From contig JANTQA010000036.1 in NCBI GenBank assembly GCA_027625915.1, positions 2,599,501 through 2,663,500 on the forward strand: a stretch of 64,000 nucleotides of DNA, written 5' to 3'. Shown here piece by piece: positions 61,133 through 64,000 of the stretch. A model generated the notes under the pieces. That model did no database searches. It saw only the letters and a list, made by a program, of their open reading frames with translations, and was not told where the DNA came from. The stretch is from Anaeramoeba flamelloides (lineage: Eukaryota; Metamonada; Anaeramoebidae). The position numbers and the translations under genes were made by a program. Every line of letters begins with the position of its first letter. The stretch's first letter is position 1.

Positions 61133-61989
61133 AATTTTTTTAATTCAAAGTGGATCATTAATTATTTTTTTTCATTTTTTAGAATGGAAAAATTATGAAA
61201 TTAATGAAATATGTAGGTTAAAAATTTTTAAAAAATACTTTTTGAGAACTTTTCAAATTCAATTTGAAATCTAAATAAATAAAAAAAAACCTTTTCATTT
61301 GATTATTAATATATTATAATAGATAACCCAATCTTAATTATTCTGGTGAGTTGATGATAATTGAAAGATCAATAGTTTGTAAGGTGTTTAATAATGTACC
61401 ACAATTTTATAAATATTTTCAAGCAAATAAAAATATTTCCAATTACAATTTAGAATAAAGAAAAAAGGCTAATCATTAAGTCATATATCAAGAATTTTAA
61501 AGGCACTAAAATTTAAAAACATCAAATTAAAAAAAAATATAATTATTTTTTTTTTGAATAAAAAAAAATAAGCTGAAAAGTGTTTAAGTTATCTTGTATT
61601 AATGATTTTATATCTAGTATTTAAAAAATAAAGAAAAAAACAAACAAACTGCAAATATAAATATTCGTGTTAATAGTTTTGGGCATGTACTAATAAAAAA
61701 TGTAGTTTTGGATTTGTCGCCGTTTCATTAATAGGTGTTGATGGTCCAAAAGGTCAGATATATAAAATAATTTCATATCGGGTTTTTAATTAATTAAACT
61801 CAAAATAAACCTCAAATAATTCTTTGATTTATTTTTTTTTATCTATCAGGATATTAATATCTACTCACAAAAAGTTTAAAATTAAAGTTGGCTGTTATTT
61901 GATGTAAATTATCTTATTTCTCTGTTTTTTTAAAGTATAATATTGGAAAAAATAGCAGACAGTGAAAATAGGTAATACGACATTATCAA

Positions 61990-62300
61990 TTTGTTATATT
62001 TCGAAAATTTTGAATCAAATCCTTTTACAAACCTATTAAATATTCATTTTCTCTGGAACTGCCCAGCCTATGAAAATTATCACAAATTCTTAATTTCTGA
62101 ATTAGAAAAAATTAATTTTTCACTTATTTTAAATAATAATAATATTATTAATATTATTAATAAACAAGATTCAATATCTTCTTAGCCCTGGTAGATAATA
62201 AAAACATGTTTGAATCTTTTATAGATTTTCTAAATTCAAGTTTAGGAATTCAGGTAAACAAGGGGAATTCCAAACCCCTCTCTTAAATTACAATAAAAAA
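61990..62300 (+). mobile_element. LINE 3' end, truncated copy 2
   Basis: Homologous to copy 1 in the same orientation 1.1 kb away: IHFLWNCPAYENYHKFLISE, then the same C-terminal region after a one-base loss that shifts frame near SISS, and the same end CAATAAAAAA. It extends slightly further 5' than copy 1. The differing truncation points suggest two separate insertions. Confidence 0.8.
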
Positions 62301-62430
62301 CTAATTAATTTTTCCATGAACTTGGTAAAACAGTCGATAAACTTCATGGGGGTGATATCTTTGGATTATTGTTTTAATTGTTTGGGATTCGCCAGTGGGT
62401 CTATCTATTTTGAAAAAAATATGGCTTTAT

Positions 62431-62454
62431 GGGGGGGGGGGGGGGGGGGGGGGG
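62431..62454. repeat. 24-base G homopolymer
   Basis: An uninterrupted run of 24 G in DNA that is otherwise about four-fifths A+T. It could form a G-quadruplex, but may also be a sequencing or assembly artefact. Confidence 0.9.
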
Positions 62455-62954
62455 TTCTTTGTATATGGACAGTCGTGATTTTTATTTTTGTAATTTTTTT
62501 TTACTCCGTGGTTAATAATTGGAGTATTTGTAACATATTTGACACCCCGTCCTAATAAGAAAATAATTATAATTACAAGAGCTTAGTTTTTTTATAAAAT
62601 AAATAACATTATTATTCCATGATAAATTATTTTTTTTAATAATAACAAGGAATAATTATGACAGGGTTTATTTAAGGTACGTTTTTTTACACTTCTTTAT
62701 TATATCAAAAAGTGTACAAAGTAAAAATCACTGTTACAAATAAAAAAAAAAAAAAAAAATTGAAAAAACCCAATATATAAATAAGTATTTAATAATAAAA
62801 TAATAGCCAAATCAATTTCCATTGTAAATTAATTGTTTCTTTGATTGAATTTTCAAGTTGTGGATGGAATTTGTCCAAATTTTTTTTAATATTTGTTGTA
62901 TTTTTTTTTTTTTTATTTTAGAAATTTGTTGGTTTATTAAATTAAGGGTGTGGT

Positions 62955-62978
62955 TATATATATATATATATATATATA
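62955..62978. repeat. (TA)n microsatellite
   Basis: About 12 TA units in intergenic DNA. Confidence 0.9.
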
Positions 62979-63559
62979 AACCAAATTTAAAAATTAAGAC
63001 AAACTTTTTTTTTAATATTTTTTTCTTTTTTCATTTGCCTTTCAAAAAATAAAGTGTTCACACTATATTTTTTATTTATTAATCTATTTTGGTTATTATC
63101 TCTAAACACTTTAGTAAAATATATTATTAAAAAAAAAAAAAAAAATGAAACAATTTTTTTAGGATGAAAAATCTGCCCCTATTTTTGAAATTTAGCTTAT
63201 ATATACCCGGAAAAAAATTATTGAAGTAGGAATACAATAATACTTAATAAGTAACTCTTTTTATTGAATGTAGAAAAATCACTTATCATTTTGACAAGAA
63301 TTCATTTTTCACAATTATATTTTAGGTAAAAAGACATGATCATTTTTTTTGGATTTTTATATTTAAAAAAGAAAAAGAAAGTGAAAATTTTTCAAAAGAT
63401 TTTGGTTTTGTAGAAATCTCACTTTTAATAATTTCAAGTCTTTTTATGAACAAATAACATCGAACCTTAATCTTATTAATAAATTGCAATATAAATAAAT
63501 CAAATATTGAATCCTTGAAGATCGAAAAAATGATCCTTTATTCTATTCACCAGTTTTTA

Positions 63560-63756
63560 CAGTCAGTTTCACTTTTAAGGCACAAACTTTCAACGAAATT
63601 TAAGGCACAAGCAAAATCTCAAATTAAAGCACAAAATTCAAATTCTAGTAAAAATAAATTGTAAAAAATAAAATTCCAAATTTTGTGCTTTAATTTGAGA
63701 TTTTTTTGTGCCTTAAATTTCGTTGAAAGTTTGTGCCTTAAAAGTGAAACTGACTG
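63560..63756. mobile_element. Family C palindromic MITE, copy 8
   Basis: 197 bp, TA-flanked, near-perfect hairpin, essentially the family consensus. Confidence 0.9.
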
Positions 63757-63862
63757 TATTAAATTTCAAGAAATTTAAAAGATTAGATAATATTCTTTTC
63801 CAAATATTACAAATGTTAACACTGAACTATTATTAAAATTGATTATTTGAGAATATTTGGTA

Positions 63863-64000
63863 CTGTCAGATCCTCTTTTAAGGTGCAAACTGTAAAGAAA
63901 TTTAAGGTGCAAAGAAAAGCCCAAATTAAGTCACAAAATTCAGATTCTAGTAAAATAAATTGTAAAAAAAAAATTCCAAATTTGTGCTTTAATTTGAGGT
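63863..64000. mobile_element. Family C palindromic MITE, partial copy 9
   Basis: A diverged copy (CTGTCAGATCCTCTTTTAAG at its left end, TA before it) cut by the window edge, 107 bases from copy 8. Confidence 0.7.

Larger units (their letters stand above)
62301..63559. other. AT-rich intergenic sequence with simple repeats
   Basis: Contains a 24-base G-run (62431-62454), a TA run (62955-62978) and A/T runs. No gene supported. Confidence 0.5.

Noticed and set aside
62316-62555. Plus-strand frame containing a glycine run
   Set aside because: The glycines come from the 24-base G homopolymer; the rest is not protein-like.

Overview
This is AT-rich eukaryotic nuclear DNA. Genes are split by GT-AG introns of about 100 bases to over 3 kb, the standard code fits (TAA and TAG both end genes), homopolymer tracts are long, and miniature inverted-repeat elements are dense. 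The gene set (a seven-TM receptor, an SR-protein kinase, a KEOPS subunit and a PH/SH3/Ras-GAP giant) suggests a free-living amoeboid or amoeboflagellate protist. An Anaeramoeba-like or heterolobosean-like organism would fit, but that is inference; nothing here fixes the species.

Layout: 864-7977 (+), six-exon seven-TM receptor, with one element nested in another inside its last intron. 11738-17160 (+), two-exon SRPK-type kinase with an RG/KG-rich N-terminus and an acidic spacer. 17161-26262, 9 kb without a gene but with several dispersed repeats and a 1.2 kb terminal-inverted-repeat element. 26263-27851 (+), five-exon 250-residue protein with a longin-like N-half and a roadblock-like C-half. 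31808-32098 (-), intronless Pcc1 subunit of KEOPS/EKC. 34672 to about 49214 (-), a very large gene: N-terminal SH3, then repeated PH-helical-SH3 modules, then a C-terminal Ras-GAP domain. 52517-52716 (-), an unidentified terminal exon. 57454-58413 (-), an intronless gene for a basic, probably nuclear protein. 60867-62300, two truncated LINE 3' ends. The right end is repeat-rich.

The genes do not form a pathway. Receptor and Ras-GAP are both signalling proteins, but nothing links them here. The most distinctive content is the repeats. At least eight families of hairpin or inverted-repeat elements lack transposase. The commonest is a roughly 197-bp near-perfect palindrome flanked by TA (nine copies). 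Another is a composite family of stacked short palindromes next to a conserved flank. Splice junctions were derived by eye from reading frame, phase and family similarity; no alignment or expression data were available.
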